IMG/VR virus record: IMGVR_UViG_3300032326_000398
Span: 1 to 22,925 of that record
DNA from: a virus
Length of the DNA stretch: 22,925 nucleotides
Reading direction: 5' to 3' (one strand)
Numbering within the stretch: position 1 is the first letter of the stretch; every line of letters starts with the position of its first letter. The position numbers and the translations under genes were made by a program. The notes under the pieces were generated by a model. That model saw nothing but the letters and a program-made list of their open reading frames with translations, was not told the origin of the DNA and searched no databases. This document shows positions 12,866-20,040 of the stretch, in pieces.

Positions 12866-14116
12866 ATGCCTGCACAGTCAAAAGCACAACAGAGATTTAT
12901 GGGAATGGTTCATGCCGCCCAAAAAGGTGATTTAGAGAACCCATCAAAAGAAGTTGAGAAAGCAGCTGATTCAATGACTGATAAAGCAGCGAAGGATTTC
13001 GCATCTACAAAACACAAAGGTTTGCCTGGTCATGTTAAAAAAGAAAACAAAATAGATTTGGAAGATGAAGACTTACCATCTGCGGTATTGCCTGTTAGTG
13101 CTGAAAACACTATTAAAGGATACGATGCAAGTTGTGGTTGTTTTAGAACAGAATCAATAAACGAACTATCTGGAAACGAAAGGCAAATTAAAAACGGAAA
13201 TCCTAATAATATATTTTATATATTCTATAAAGGGCAATTTGCAGCAGAATATTGGTCAATGAATCCTCACGATTTGTATAAAATATATTGGCATAAATTC
13301 AAAGTAAGAAAAGCGGCTAGTTCTAAATTCGGATTAAATCCAGAATTTATCATTGTCCCTAAAAAAGAGTATGATAATAGTACATCAAATCGTTACGCAA
13401 AATTAAAACCATATGTAGATAAGTTTTGGGATAAATTACAAAACGAATCAGCAGATGTAAATCCAAATGCTACTATGGCATCTATCGAAGATTTACCAAA
13501 CAACAGAACTCAAAAGAATTTCCCACTACCAACTAACAGAGTTCTTTGGAACGCAACTGGTAAAGTATGTGAAGGAAGACCTGTTGTTGAACGCATCAAA
13601 ATGTATGAGAAGAAAGGTGGTGGATGGAGAGAAGGTGTAAAAGGTGATGAGCAAGTATTCAATTCACTTAAAGAATTATACTACGAAAGACAATCAGTTA
13701 AAGAAATCAAAGAAAGTGTTAGAGCTATTTTAAAAAAAAAAGTTCAAACCGAATCTAAACTAAACGAAGATATATCGGATATTGTAATGAATGGATTACA
13801 AATGATTGGTATAGCAGCAAGTGGTTTCTTTTTAAGATTTTTATTCCGCTATATGATTGGTGAGTTCTTAAAAGCATCAAAGGATACAACAATGAATGGT
13901 ATGAAGAGTATCATTCAGGGTGTTAAAAATGCTTGGAGTTCATTAAAGAATATGAGTAGAATACGCCAATTAGAAAAAGAATTAGAAAACGATGAAGATA
14001 TTCAGCATGCGGTATCACATCCAAGAACAGTAGATTTTGCAAAGGTTTTGAAGAAAAAGTTAGACCCAAAAGATTACGATTTAATTAGCAAGATAACTAG
14101 AAATAATTTTAGATAA
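12866..14116 (+). CDS. DUF3008-type N-terminus with long unknown C-terminal region (416 aa)
   Basis: Residues 1-60 (PAQSKAQQRFMGMVHAAQKG, then DFASTKHKGLPGHVKK) match the short DUF3008 proteins, which are normally about 60-70 residues and of unknown function; here they are fused to 350 further residues. Residues 304-336 include a hydrophobic stretch (IVMNGLQMIGIAASGFFLRF) that may cross or touch a membrane. A charged helix follows (RIRQLEKELENDED). The linkers TESINEL (95-101) and TESKLNED (296-303) look alike and may be processing sites. It overlaps the next gene by one base (TAATG). A virion-internal protein is a reasonable guess, not shown. Confidence 0.72.
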   Translation: MPAQSKAQQRFMGMVHAAQKGDLENPSKEVEKAADSMTDKAAKDFASTKHKGLPGHVKKENKIDLEDEDLPSAVLPVSAENTIKGYDASCGCFRTESINELSGNERQIKNGNPNNIFYIFYKGQFAAEYWSMNPHDLYKIYWHKFKVRKAASSKFGLNPEFIIVPKKEYDNSTSNRYAKLKPYVDKFWDKLQNESADVNPNATMASIEDLPNNRTQKNFPLPTNRVLWNATGKVCEGRPVVERIKMYEKKGGGWREGVKGDEQVFNSLKELYYERQSVKEIKESVRAILKKKVQTESKLNEDISDIVMNGLQMIGIAASGFFLRFLFRYMIGEFLKASKDTTMNGMKSIIQGVKNAWSSLKNMSRIRQLEKELENDEDIQHAVSHPRTVDFAKVLKKKLDPKDYDLISKITRNNFR

Positions 14117-14493
14117 TGGAAAATAAAGATTTACAACAATATATAGCAGATACACAACACTTTTCAAATGCATTGAAGTTTTTTCATTGGCAAACTAAAA
14201 TCTATGCAAAACACGTTGCATTGGGTGAAGCATTTGATGCTATAACGGAATTGGTTGATGACTTTACTGAAACGGCTATGGGTAAGTATGGTAGAGTTGA
14301 TGTAGCTGGTTTATCTTATGATTTTGTAAATATCAGCGATGCTAATGTAATAACTGCAATTGATGATATGATTGAAAAGGCAATCAACCTTACAGATGTG
14401 TTGGATGCAAGACGAGATACAGACCTATTAAACTTACGTGATGAGTTAATGGCTAAATGTAATAAAACAAAATACTTACTAACATTAAAATAA
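14116..14493 (+). CDS. DUF5856-like helical protein with Dps-type residues (125 aa)
   Basis: An all-helical small protein. FFHWQTKIYAKHVALGEAFD followed by ITELVDDFTETAMGKYGR matches from memory the phage family DUF5856. It also resembles the ferroxidase part of Dps/ferritin proteins: His24-Trp, His33, Asp48 and Glu52. The 15-residue step from His33 to Asp48 and the 4-residue step to Glu52 are as in Escherichia coli Dps (His63, Asp78, Glu82), but Gly37 replaces the Asp and the first His is three residues closer. Iron binding is therefore possible but unproven. It starts in the previous stop codon (TAATG) and is followed after three bases by the 14497 gene, so the products may be needed together. 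Confidence 0.65.
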   Translation: MENKDLQQYIADTQHFSNALKFFHWQTKIYAKHVALGEAFDAITELVDDFTETAMGKYGRVDVAGLSYDFVNISDANVITAIDDMIEKAINLTDVLDARRDTDLLNLRDELMAKCNKTKYLLTLK

Positions 14494-14496
14494 AGA

Positions 14497-16371
14497 ATGG
14501 CAAATATATCTTCACAATTTAAGAGAGCATCGGAGCTATACCAAAGAGCAGTTCAGCAATACCAAGTAAAGCAAAAAGAACAACGTGCTTTGATTGACCA
14601 GTTTAAAGTTGGTGACCAAAATACAAAGGTTAAATTAAAACCACAACTAATTGCTTTACATCAAGAAATGCAACATCATCAAGAATTGGTAGATAGAGCA
14701 GAAGCAGCATTTGAAAAAGCATTGACAGGTGAGCCGGTTAATTTGGGTGAAGATACAATAGTAAAGAATAAAAAGACGGGTAATGTATATTCAGTAAAGA
14801 AAGCAAACCCAGCAATACATACAAAACCAACATCAAAAGATATAGCACAAGCTAAAGCTGATAAGGGTGGAGATGCAAAAACAGAACCTAAAGCAGATGG
14901 TATGGCAACCGTAAATGGTATTGCATCCACAACAGGTTTAAGAGCGCAAGCAGTAGCAGGTTGGGCAGATGAGAATGGTGTAAACCTTTCAAAAGTAGCA
15001 GATGATTTAAAATCCAAAAAGTTAAAACCTATGGATTTTATGACTGCAGTTGTTGGTAATCCTGGTAACAAATATGCAAAGGATATAATCTCAAAATATT
15101 CTCAAAAAGCAGAACCAACTAAAGGACCTGAATTAGATGTAGATAAACAATCACACATCAAAGATATTCCAAAAAAGTTCCGTAGTATGGTTTCTATGAA
15201 AATAGACCAATTAGCAAAAGCAGCAGCAGAAGCTAAAGCAAAAGGTGAGAAAGCACCAAACTTTAATCTATGTGATATTACCATTCCTGGTACTAACTTA
15301 TATTGTAAGGGAAACAAAGGCATTCCCCGTGAGGATATGCCACAATTCAAAGGATACGCAAAGCCAGGTTCAATAGCAGATAAGTTACCAAAAAACAACG
15401 ATGGCGAGGTAGATACAGAATCACAATTCAAAGTTCTATTAAAGAGAAATGGTGTAGCAGTATCAGAACCACAAGAAGTACCAGCAGACCAATTGAAAGC
15501 AACTCAAACTGAATTGGTTGGGGCAAAGGTAGCAGGTATGACTAAAGCATTGGAAACAGAACCTAATCATCCAAAGATTACTGCACCAATCTATGTATCA
15601 AATGATGGGTATGTATTAGATGGACACCATAGATGGGCAGCAGTTACATCTTCAGCAGTAGCAAGTGGAAAACCTGCTATGATGAATGTGAGAGTAATTG
15701 ATATGCCAATCAAAGATTTGGTAAAAATATCAAATGAATTTGCAGACCAAATAGGTATTCAACAAAAGAAAGCAGATGCAAATGCAGAAGCACCGAAGAA
15801 AGAAGTAACGGAAGTAACTGCAAACGATTGGCACTACAAAGCAATCATGTCAATTTGGGATAAAGGTGGCTCATTCACTCGTAAGAAATTAGGAACTATT
15901 ATTTGTAGAGACCCAAAAGCATCTCGTAGTGATATTGAAAAGGAATTAAGAGATACGGATTATAGTGAAGTTACCGATTTTACAGATAGATTAAGAATTG
16001 AGGGTATTATCAAAGAAGAAAAAGTTTATATTGATTATCTAAATAAGCAAAAAGGATTTAAGCAAGATAGAATTAAATTCAATTCATACGAAGAAGCCGT
16101 AAAATGGGCAAAAAAGAATTTTGAAAAGTTTAATTCAGATATGATTAAATATGAATCGGTAAACGAAAACGAAGATACTGTGGCTGATGAGAGTAGAATG
16201 GCTAGAAGTGGTATTAAAACTGCAATAGAATCTGCAAATAACATACAACAAATATTCAACGCAAAGGGAGAAGAGTTTGATGTACCAGCTTGGGTTCAAT
16301 CATATTTAGCATTAGCTAGTGATTACCTACATTCTATAAACGAATACTATAATGGTATTGAAAACAAATAA
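14497..16371 (+). CDS. Large modular ParB-domain protein, probably virion-associated (624 aa)
   Basis: Modules in order: a coiled-coil region (1-75, FKRASELYQRAVQQYQVKQK); an Ala/Lys-rich linker; a small helical module (138-202); a domain at about 215-425 with APIYVSNDGYVLDGHHRWAA (363-382), the ParB-like DGHHR signature common in phage head-associated proteins; a winged-helix-like stretch (443-515); and a C-terminal helical module VPAWVQSYLALASDYLHSIN. The last resembles repeats in structural proteins of large marine phages. The linker YESVNENED (552-560) resembles linkers in the 12866 protein. No signal peptide is seen. The fusion suggests a virion or injected protein acting on DNA; catalytic activity is uncertain. 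Confidence 0.72.
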   Translation: MANISSQFKRASELYQRAVQQYQVKQKEQRALIDQFKVGDQNTKVKLKPQLIALHQEMQHHQELVDRAEAAFEKALTGEPVNLGEDTIVKNKKTGNVYSVKKANPAIHTKPTSKDIAQAKADKGGDAKTEPKADGMATVNGIASTTGLRAQAVAGWADENGVNLSKVADDLKSKKLKPMDFMTAVVGNPGNKYAKDIISKYSQKAEPTKGPELDVDKQSHIKDIPKKFRSMVSMKIDQLAKAAAEAKAKGEKAPNFNLCDITIPGTNLYCKGNKGIPREDMPQFKGYAKPGSIADKLPKNNDGEVDTESQFKVLLKRNGVAVSEPQEVPADQLKATQTELVGAKVAGMTKALETEPNHPKITAPIYVSNDGYVLDGHHRWAAVTSSAVASGKPAMMNVRVIDMPIKDLVKISNEFADQIGIQQKKADANAEAPKKEVTEVTANDWHYKAIMSIWDKGGSFTRKKLGTIICRDPKASRSDIEKELRDTDYSEVTDFTDRLRIEGIIKEEKVYIDYLNKQKGFKQDRIKFNSYEEAVKWAKKNFEKFNSDMIKYESVNENEDTVADESRMARSGIKTAIESANNIQQIFNAKGEEFDVPAWVQSYLALASDYLHSINEYYNGIENK

Positions 16372-16373
16372 TA

Positions 16374-17003
16374 ATGACTAATTTAGAATTATTTGCAAGT
16401 ATTGCTACCGCATTTATAGTATCCGCAATAGGTCCTACTGTTGTTGAATGGGCGAAGACAAAGTTTGCTAAACCAGCACCAATAACAGACCCGGTAAAGG
16501 AAGAACTTGCAAAGAGTTGTGTTATAAACAGAGAATTAGAAACTATATTAGATACATTGGGTGCAGACAGAGTTTGGATTTCTCAATTTCACAATGGTGG
16601 TAAGTTTTTGCATTCACCCAAATCAATACAAAAGTTTTCTGTATTTCACGAAGTAAATGCAAACGGAGTATCACCAATAGCACATACATTTAGAAATATC
16701 CCATCTTCATTATACTCTAGAGCATTTGATGAATTATTAAAAAATGGTAGTATATTTATAGCAGATTTTAATGACGAAACGATAGCAACATTTGGATTAA
16801 AGGGTGGTGCAGAAGCAGTTGGAAGTAGAGCATCCTATGTATTTGGTTTGTTTAATTTAGGAACAAATGAGTTTATGGGAACGTTGGGTATAGATTGGGT
16901 AAAGAAACCAAAGCAATTAAAGCAAGAGCAGTTGATATATCTATCAGCAGAAGCAAATAGATTATCAGGATATATTTCAAATTTCCTACAAGACGAAAAA
17001 TAA
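16374..17003 (+). CDS. Membrane-anchored GAF-like sensor or structural protein (209 aa)
   Basis: An N-terminal hydrophobic segment (ELFASIATAFIVSAIGPTVV, 5-24) is followed by a cytoplasmic-type domain resembling GAF: ETILDTLGADRVWISQFHNG (56-75), FSVFHEV (88-94), a helix with IPSSLYSRAFDELLKNG, IFIADFND, and YVFGLFNLGTNEFMGTLGID (155-174). GAF domains bind small ligands such as nucleotides and act as sensors, and membrane-tethered forms of this type appear in phages with unknown roles. No output domain is attached. It sits two bases from each neighbour, so it is co-expressed with the virion-like block. Confidence 0.72.
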   Translation: MTNLELFASIATAFIVSAIGPTVVEWAKTKFAKPAPITDPVKEELAKSCVINRELETILDTLGADRVWISQFHNGGKFLHSPKSIQKFSVFHEVNANGVSPIAHTFRNIPSSLYSRAFDELLKNGSIFIADFNDETIATFGLKGGAEAVGSRASYVFGLFNLGTNEFMGTLGIDWVKKPKQLKQEQLIYLSAEANRLSGYISNFLQDEK

Positions 17004-17005
17004 AT

Positions 17006-17773
17006 ATGGAAGTTAGAGGATATTATCACCCATATAAGAGTTTTGCTACAATAGCAGAATGGGAATCCGTAGCCAACGAGTTTTTATCTTTACAAAAGAA
17101 GGGGTTTGATACTCGCGGTGGTATGATTGATAATAGTCCGGAACTAATTGCATTGGTAAACAAATGGTTTGGATTTCAATTATATGTAGAAACTCAAAGA
17201 TTTCCACAACTTACTCAAAAGATGGTTTTAGATTTCATTGAGGATTTTATAAACCATAGAGTATGGGGTTTAGCTGATGAGTTTGCTGAATATATTGTTG
17301 ATATACAAAATGATAAGTTTTCATTCTTTTATAGTAGAGGTGCAATAGAACCATATATTCTTTTAGATAAACGATTTACAAACGATACATATGGTGAGAA
17401 GCCAGTTGAAGTTGTAACATTACATTGGACAAGTAAGGAAGGATTGGCTAACTTACAAGATAGTATAGATAATAAAGCTCAATTTTCTATTTCCACATTT
17501 ACTACACAAGCTAAATCATTTTTCAGACCAGAGAGTAATATATTAGTAAAGGTTAAAGGTAATTTAGTAGCAGCATTTCAATCAGACGTTAAATCTTTGG
17601 TGGTAGATAATGGTGATAGAGCAGCAAACTTATTCCGGTTTTCCTATCCAGATAATGAAAACAATTTATGTAGGAATTGGGATGAGTGTAAGGAAAACAA
17701 AACTGCACTTTGGAATGAAATAATAATGAAACCAATTGAGATATTAGACTATAAAAAAGTAGAAAAATATTAA
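17006..17773 (+). CDS. Unknown protein with candidate ADP-ribosyltransferase-like fold (255 aa)
   Basis: Residues 1-128 are helical and unrecognised (FIEDFINHRVWGLADEFAEY). The C-terminal half shows the order of motifs expected for a minimal ADP-ribosyltransferase: VVTLHWTSKEGLANLQ with His140; FSISTFTTQAKSFF (160-173) with the Ser-Thr core; and LWNEIIMKPIEIL (235-247), where Glu238 would be the catalytic acid, in a context like the ExE-IILP strand of known toxins. I also recall the HxTS...ISTFT pattern from unassigned phage proteins. Typical ADP-ribosyltransferase length and the strand order fit, but the first residue is His rather than Arg. It could instead be a purely structural fold. Confidence 0.5.
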   Translation: MEVRGYYHPYKSFATIAEWESVANEFLSLQKKGFDTRGGMIDNSPELIALVNKWFGFQLYVETQRFPQLTQKMVLDFIEDFINHRVWGLADEFAEYIVDIQNDKFSFFYSRGAIEPYILLDKRFTNDTYGEKPVEVVTLHWTSKEGLANLQDSIDNKAQFSISTFTTQAKSFFRPESNILVKVKGNLVAAFQSDVKSLVVDNGDRAANLFRFSYPDNENNLCRNWDECKENKTALWNEIIMKPIEILDYKKVEKY

Positions 17774-17781
17774 TAAAAGAC

Positions 17782-17812
17782 TAGGAAATATCAAATAATA
17801 TACTTATCTTTG
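17782..17812 (+). promoter_or_regulatory. Second-class promoter, copy 2
   Basis: TAGGAAATATCAAATA (17782-17797), a 7-base spacer and TATCTTTG (17805-17812). It differs from the copy at 2590-2620 at only one of the 16 upstream positions and has the same spacing. It drives the HAD phosphatase gene through a leader of about 14 bases. Confidence 0.65.
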
Positions 17813-17832
17813 TAAGTACAAAACAATATATT

Positions 17833-18363
17833 ATGATAAAGTTAAAGGATTTATTGGTAGAGAAAAGACTACGAGTTTTAGATTTTGATGATACACTTGT
17901 CAAAACAAAATCCTTTATATACATCACACACAAAGATGGTTCTAAATCTAAACTAACTCCAGGTGAGTACGCAGTATATGATGAAAAACCAGGTGATGTA
18001 TTTAATTTTACAGATTTTGAAAAGGTAAATAAACCAAAGCAAATTCGTCCATTCACAAAGTATCTTAAAAAGATTATCAACGATGAAGGTATAGCTAGAG
18101 TAACTATACTTACTGCAAGAGCAGCATACGAACCCGTAAAGAAATACCTAAAAGATATTGGTATGGGTGATGTTTACATTGTAACACTTGCATCGAATGA
18201 CCCACAAAAGAAAGCTGATTGGATTGAAACACAGATAAACAAGGGGTACGATGATATATTCTTTTTAGATGATTCCAGAAAGAATGTAGAAGCAGTAAAG
18301 AAACTACAAAAGAAATATCCAAAAATACGAATAAACGTACAACAAGCTAAAGAAACATTTTAA
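17833..18363 (+). CDS. HAD-superfamily phosphatase (176 aa)
   Basis: The four HAD motifs are present: I is VLDFDDTLV with Asp17 as nucleophile and Asp19 as acid/base; II is TILTAR (91-96); III is QKKAD with Lys127 or Lys128; IV is FFLDDSRKN (143-151). The order resembles the phosphatase half of phage polynucleotide kinases and small HAD proteins of T4-like phages. A kinase domain is absent, so it is not a full Pnkp. Possible substrates are 3'-phosphates on nucleic acid ends or nucleotides. The gene stands alone between a second-class promoter and a terminator that overlaps its stop codon. Confidence 0.85.
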   Translation: MIKLKDLLVEKRLRVLDFDDTLVKTKSFIYITHKDGSKSKLTPGEYAVYDEKPGDVFNFTDFEKVNKPKQIRPFTKYLKKIINDEGIARVTILTARAAYEPVKKYLKDIGMGDVYIVTLASNDPQKKADWIETQINKGYDDIFFLDDSRKNVEAVKKLQKKYPKIRINVQQAKETF

Positions 18364-18384
18364 GGGGAAGATTTCCCCTTTTTT
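18362..18384 (+). terminator. Intrinsic terminator overlapping the stop codon of the HAD gene
   Basis: AAGGGGAA (18362-18369) pairs perfectly with TTCCCCTT (18373-18380) around the loop GAT, followed by Ts to 18384. The last two bases of the TAA stop codon lie in the stem. Confidence 0.9.
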
Positions 18385-18385
18385 A

Positions 18386-18417
18386 TTTGGTAAACTCCAC
18401 AAAAAGTGGTATATTTG
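18386..18417 (+). promoter_or_regulatory. Consensus promoter with palindrome in the spacer
   Basis: TTTG (18386-18389), a 20-base spacer and TATATTTG (18410-18417). The box lies two bases after the terminator T-run. The spacer ends in CCAC-AAAAA-GTGG (18397-18409), a 4-bp inverted repeat touching the -7 box that could be a weak operator. It drives the operon from 18443, probably as far as the right end of the window. Confidence 0.8.
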
Positions 18418-18442
18418 TAAAACATTTAAAATCTAAAACGTT

Positions 18443-18832
18443 ATGAATAATTCAGTTAAATCAGTTACATTCTTTGTGTTGGGGTCAATCATTTGGTTAA
18501 TATTATATGTGAGTGTAATAAAGCCAAAAAATACACCAATTGTGCAAGAAGTAAATACTAATGAATTGTTAGTAGAAAACCAAAAGTTAAAAAGTGAAAA
18601 CGATTCTTTAAGTGCAGAATTAGAATCGCAGGCAAAACGATTCGATAATAAAGAAAACGAATACAATAAAGTGATATTCGAATATGAATTGGGAATTGAT
18701 AGAATCAAAAACTATCACCCAAACGCATATGAAGATTTCCATAGGATATTAGCATATAAAGAACAATATAGTAGAGAGGATGAAATGGAAAATAAAAAAA
18801 GATTAAAATCCATAAATAATGCAAATTACTAG
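18443..18832 (+). CDS. Membrane-anchored coiled-coil protein, spanin-like (129 aa)
   Basis: Residues 7-26 (SVTFFVLGSIIWLILYVSVI) form one transmembrane segment near the N-terminus, followed by a long polar region with heptad-like repeats (ELLVENQKLKSENDSLSAEL). One N-terminal anchor plus a periplasmic coiled coil is the plan of inner-membrane spanins (Rz-like), which help disrupt the outer membrane at lysis. No Rz1-like lipoprotein is nested in or next to it, and no holin or endolysin is adjacent, so this is only one option. It overlaps the next gene by 14 bases. Confidence 0.62.
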   Translation: MNNSVKSVTFFVLGSIIWLILYVSVIKPKNTPIVQEVNTNELLVENQKLKSENDSLSAELESQAKRFDNKENEYNKVIFEYELGIDRIKNYHPNAYEDFHRILAYKEQYSREDEMENKKRLKSINNANY

Positions 18833-19430
18833 TAATTCCAAACAATACTTAATTGTAGATGATTTCTTCAATGAGAGTGAACTAAAATATCTTTGGGAAG
18901 AATTGGATACATTACAGAGTAAAGATGTATTACAACCACCGAGCAATACTGCTGGTGCAAAGGGTGATGATGGTACAATTATTAAGAAAAACTCTGGTAT
19001 ATTTTTAGATGATTACTATGAAAATAGAGAAGAATCATCAATACTCAATATGTATGATAAGTACATTTGTACGGATATATACGAGAGATTTTCAACAATG
19101 AGTCCAGAGTTTAAGTACGCATTCTATGTAAACTTTGATAGGACATTGTTAAATTATTATGAGAATAATGACCACTATAAACCACATACCGATGCAGCAA
19201 TACTAACTTGCTTATATTGGTGTTATAAAGAACCAAAAGCATTTGAAGGTGGCGATTTAACCCTACATCAAATTGGTGAGGTTATTGGTATGAAAAATAA
19301 TAGATTGGTTATATTCCCATCACACAATGTACATTCAGTATCGCCCGTATCTATGGAAGAAGTTGGGCAAGGTAAAGGTAGATATTGTATTTCAAAGTTT
19401 TTATTTGTGTATCCATCCGTAGGAAAATAA
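18819..19430 (+). CDS. 2OG-Fe(II) oxygenase, prolyl-4-hydroxylase-like (203 aa)
   Basis: Iron ligands are seen as HYKPHTDAAI (His123, Asp125) and SHNVHSVSP (His172). Arg188 in GKGRYCIS is well placed to bind the carboxylate of 2-oxoglutarate. Flanking strands LIVDDFFNESELKYLW and FEGGDLTLH are typical of the phage P4H-like group common in T4-like cyanophages. Such enzymes hydroxylate proteins or nucleic acids; the target is unknown. The next gene is a close relative, so this is one half of a tandem pair. Full length, with no missing key residue. Confidence 0.9.
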   Translation: MQITSNSKQYLIVDDFFNESELKYLWEELDTLQSKDVLQPPSNTAGAKGDDGTIIKKNSGIFLDDYYENREESSILNMYDKYICTDIYERFSTMSPEFKYAFYVNFDRTLLNYYENNDHYKPHTDAAILTCLYWCYKEPKAFEGGDLTLHQIGEVIGMKNNRLVIFPSHNVHSVSPVSMEEVGQGKGRYCISKFLFVYPSVGK

Positions 19431-19431
19431 T

Positions 19432-20040
19432 ATGAAAGTAACAAGTGAGTCAAATGATTTTTTAGTTATAGATGATTTCTATACAGAAGATGAGCAAATA
19501 AATATTTGGAAAGAATTAGATTTTCTAACATATGATAGAAAATTAATGCCACCAGAAGAAACTGGTACTGCACATGACCAAACTACCGGTGAAGCATTAA
19601 AGAAAAACTCCGCTTTATTTTTAGATAGATTATATGCAAGGCGTGAATTATCAAATATACTAAATATAAATAGAAAACTATTTTCACAAGAAATTATAGA
19701 TGAATTTAATGGTATGGATAATTGTTTTAAGTACATACACCATACAAACTATGATGCAACCTTAATAAGCTATTACGAAGAAAAAGATTACTATAAAGCA
19801 CATACAGATTCATCAATCCTAACTTACTTATATTGGTGTCATAAAGAACCTAAAAAGTTTGAAGGTGGTGATTTAATATTGCCAGAATTAGATGAAGGTA
19901 TAACTTACAAAAACAATAGATTGGTTATATTTCCATCTTGGAGATTGCATGAAGTAACACCAATTAAAATGATTGAAGAGGTAGAACCATATAGTGGATA
20001 CGGTAGATATTGTATAACCAATTTTGTATATATTAAATAA
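19432..20040 (+). CDS. 2OG-Fe(II) oxygenase, tandem paralog (202 aa)
   Basis: It aligns along its whole length with the 18819 product. His124, Asp126 (YKAHTDSSIL), His173 (WRLHEVTP) and Arg192 (YGRYCIT) are all kept, as are FEGGDL and NNRLVIFPS. Substrate-side loops differ: the region after residue 38 and the stretch before the last Arg are changed, suggesting a different target. The gene begins one base after the 18819 stop, and its stop overlaps the thyA start (TAATG). The pair probably arose by tandem duplication followed by divergence. Confidence 0.9.
   Translation: MKVTSESNDFLVIDDFYTEDEQINIWKELDFLTYDRKLMPPEETGTAHDQTTGEALKKNSALFLDRLYARRELSNILNINRKLFSQEIIDEFNGMDNCFKYIHHTNYDATLISYYEEKDYYKAHTDSSILTYLYWCHKEPKKFEGGDLILPELDEGITYKNNRLVIFPSWRLHEVTPIKMIEEVEPYSGYGRYCITNFVYIK

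Noticed and set aside
14679-15071. A 130-residue open frame on the minus strand inside the large modular gene
   Set aside because: It lies antisense to a well-supported gene with recognisable domains, has no promoter or start signal, and its Ala/Pro/Ser-rich product is what the complement of a Lys/Ala-rich coding region gives.
15102-15431. A 109-residue minus-strand open frame
   Set aside because: It is the reverse complement of the ParB-domain region of the same modular gene, and has no leader or neighbour in that direction.
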